From an uncultured Porphyromonas sp. (lineage in GTDB: Bacteria > Bacteroidota > Bacteroidia > Bacteroidales > Porphyromonadaceae), in assembly GCA_900539155.1 (NCBI GenBank), contig UQBE01000023.1:1-31989 (forward strand): a stretch of 31,989 nt of DNA. Direction: 5' to 3'. How positions within the stretch are numbered: position 1 is the first letter of the stretch; each line of letters starts with the position of its first letter. The translations under genes were made by a program, and so were the position numbers. Of this stretch, positions 31,943-31,989 are shown piece by piece. The notes beneath the pieces are model-generated. The model was not told the origin of the DNA. It saw nothing but the letters and a program-made list of their open reading frames with translations, and made no database searches.

Positions 31943-31989
31943 TCGAATATCCACGTGGGAAATCTCAAATCTCCACGTGGATATTTTTT
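31943..31989 (-). repeat. CCACGTGG module, copy 3, inverted and cut by the window end
   Basis: The bases match the last ~47 bases of copies 1 and 2 read on the opposite strand, with two CCACGTGG palindromes (31951 and 31973). A heptamer run (31913-31938) separates it from the MITE, as at 1627-1677. Confidence 0.75.

Overview
The window looks like chromosomal DNA from a Bacteroidota species, most probably Porphyromonas. Supporting signs are SusC/TonB-type receptors with a carboxypeptidase-like N-domain, a DUF4374 lipoprotein, DUF1573 and DUF4846 proteins, a TamL-type lipoprotein with TamB, Mrp/MeaB/TrmB proteins of Bacteroidales type, and many promoters of the TAnnTTTG (-7) class. The genus call is inference from protein style and base composition; no database was searched.

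Layout. Bases 1-1280 are an AT-rich accessory islet: the end of a MITE, an IS30-like transposase tail, an AbiE-type toxin-antitoxin operon collapsed to its first 42 codons plus its last ~34 codons, and an unknown 246-residue protein. Bases 1340-1680 hold a composite repeat. From 1777 the backbone starts: a beta-helix lipoprotein (+) converging on tamB-tamL (-). Next come a nucleoside kinase / SUI1-like / SpoU methyltransferase operon (-) and a Na/Pi cotransporter with a PhoU-like tail (+). Bases 15490-20686 (-) hold a methyltransferase, a TetR regulator, a TonB-dependent receptor and a DUF4374 lipoprotein, probably one regulated uptake locus. Bases 20848-21348 are a second, larger composite MITE. 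Bases 21514-24562 (-) carry a secreted TPR protein, a secreted 22-residue-repeat protein and a DUF4846 protein.

Bases 24796-26353 are mostly non-coding. They hold tRNA-Lys on the minus strand and, divergent from it, a clear promoter and cobalamin riboswitch on the plus strand. No gene follows the riboswitch. Instead there are about 800 bases full of perfect short inverted repeats, closed by a very strong terminator. This is the best candidate for something undescribed: a B12-controlled long structured RNA. The backbone then continues on the minus strand with two DUF1573 proteins, the B12-enzyme chaperone meaB, a small acidic protein, trmB and mrp. The window ends in another MITE and a third copy of the CCACGTGG repeat.

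How it fits together. Most genes concern the envelope (TamB/TamL, TonB receptor, lipoproteins, DUF1573) or housekeeping RNA modification and nucleotide metabolism. The intergenic space is shaped by a modular repeat family (TIR CAGGGCTGACGCATTAT, a GACTGTTG hairpin and a CCACGTGG-rich 183-base module) that recurs at least three times.
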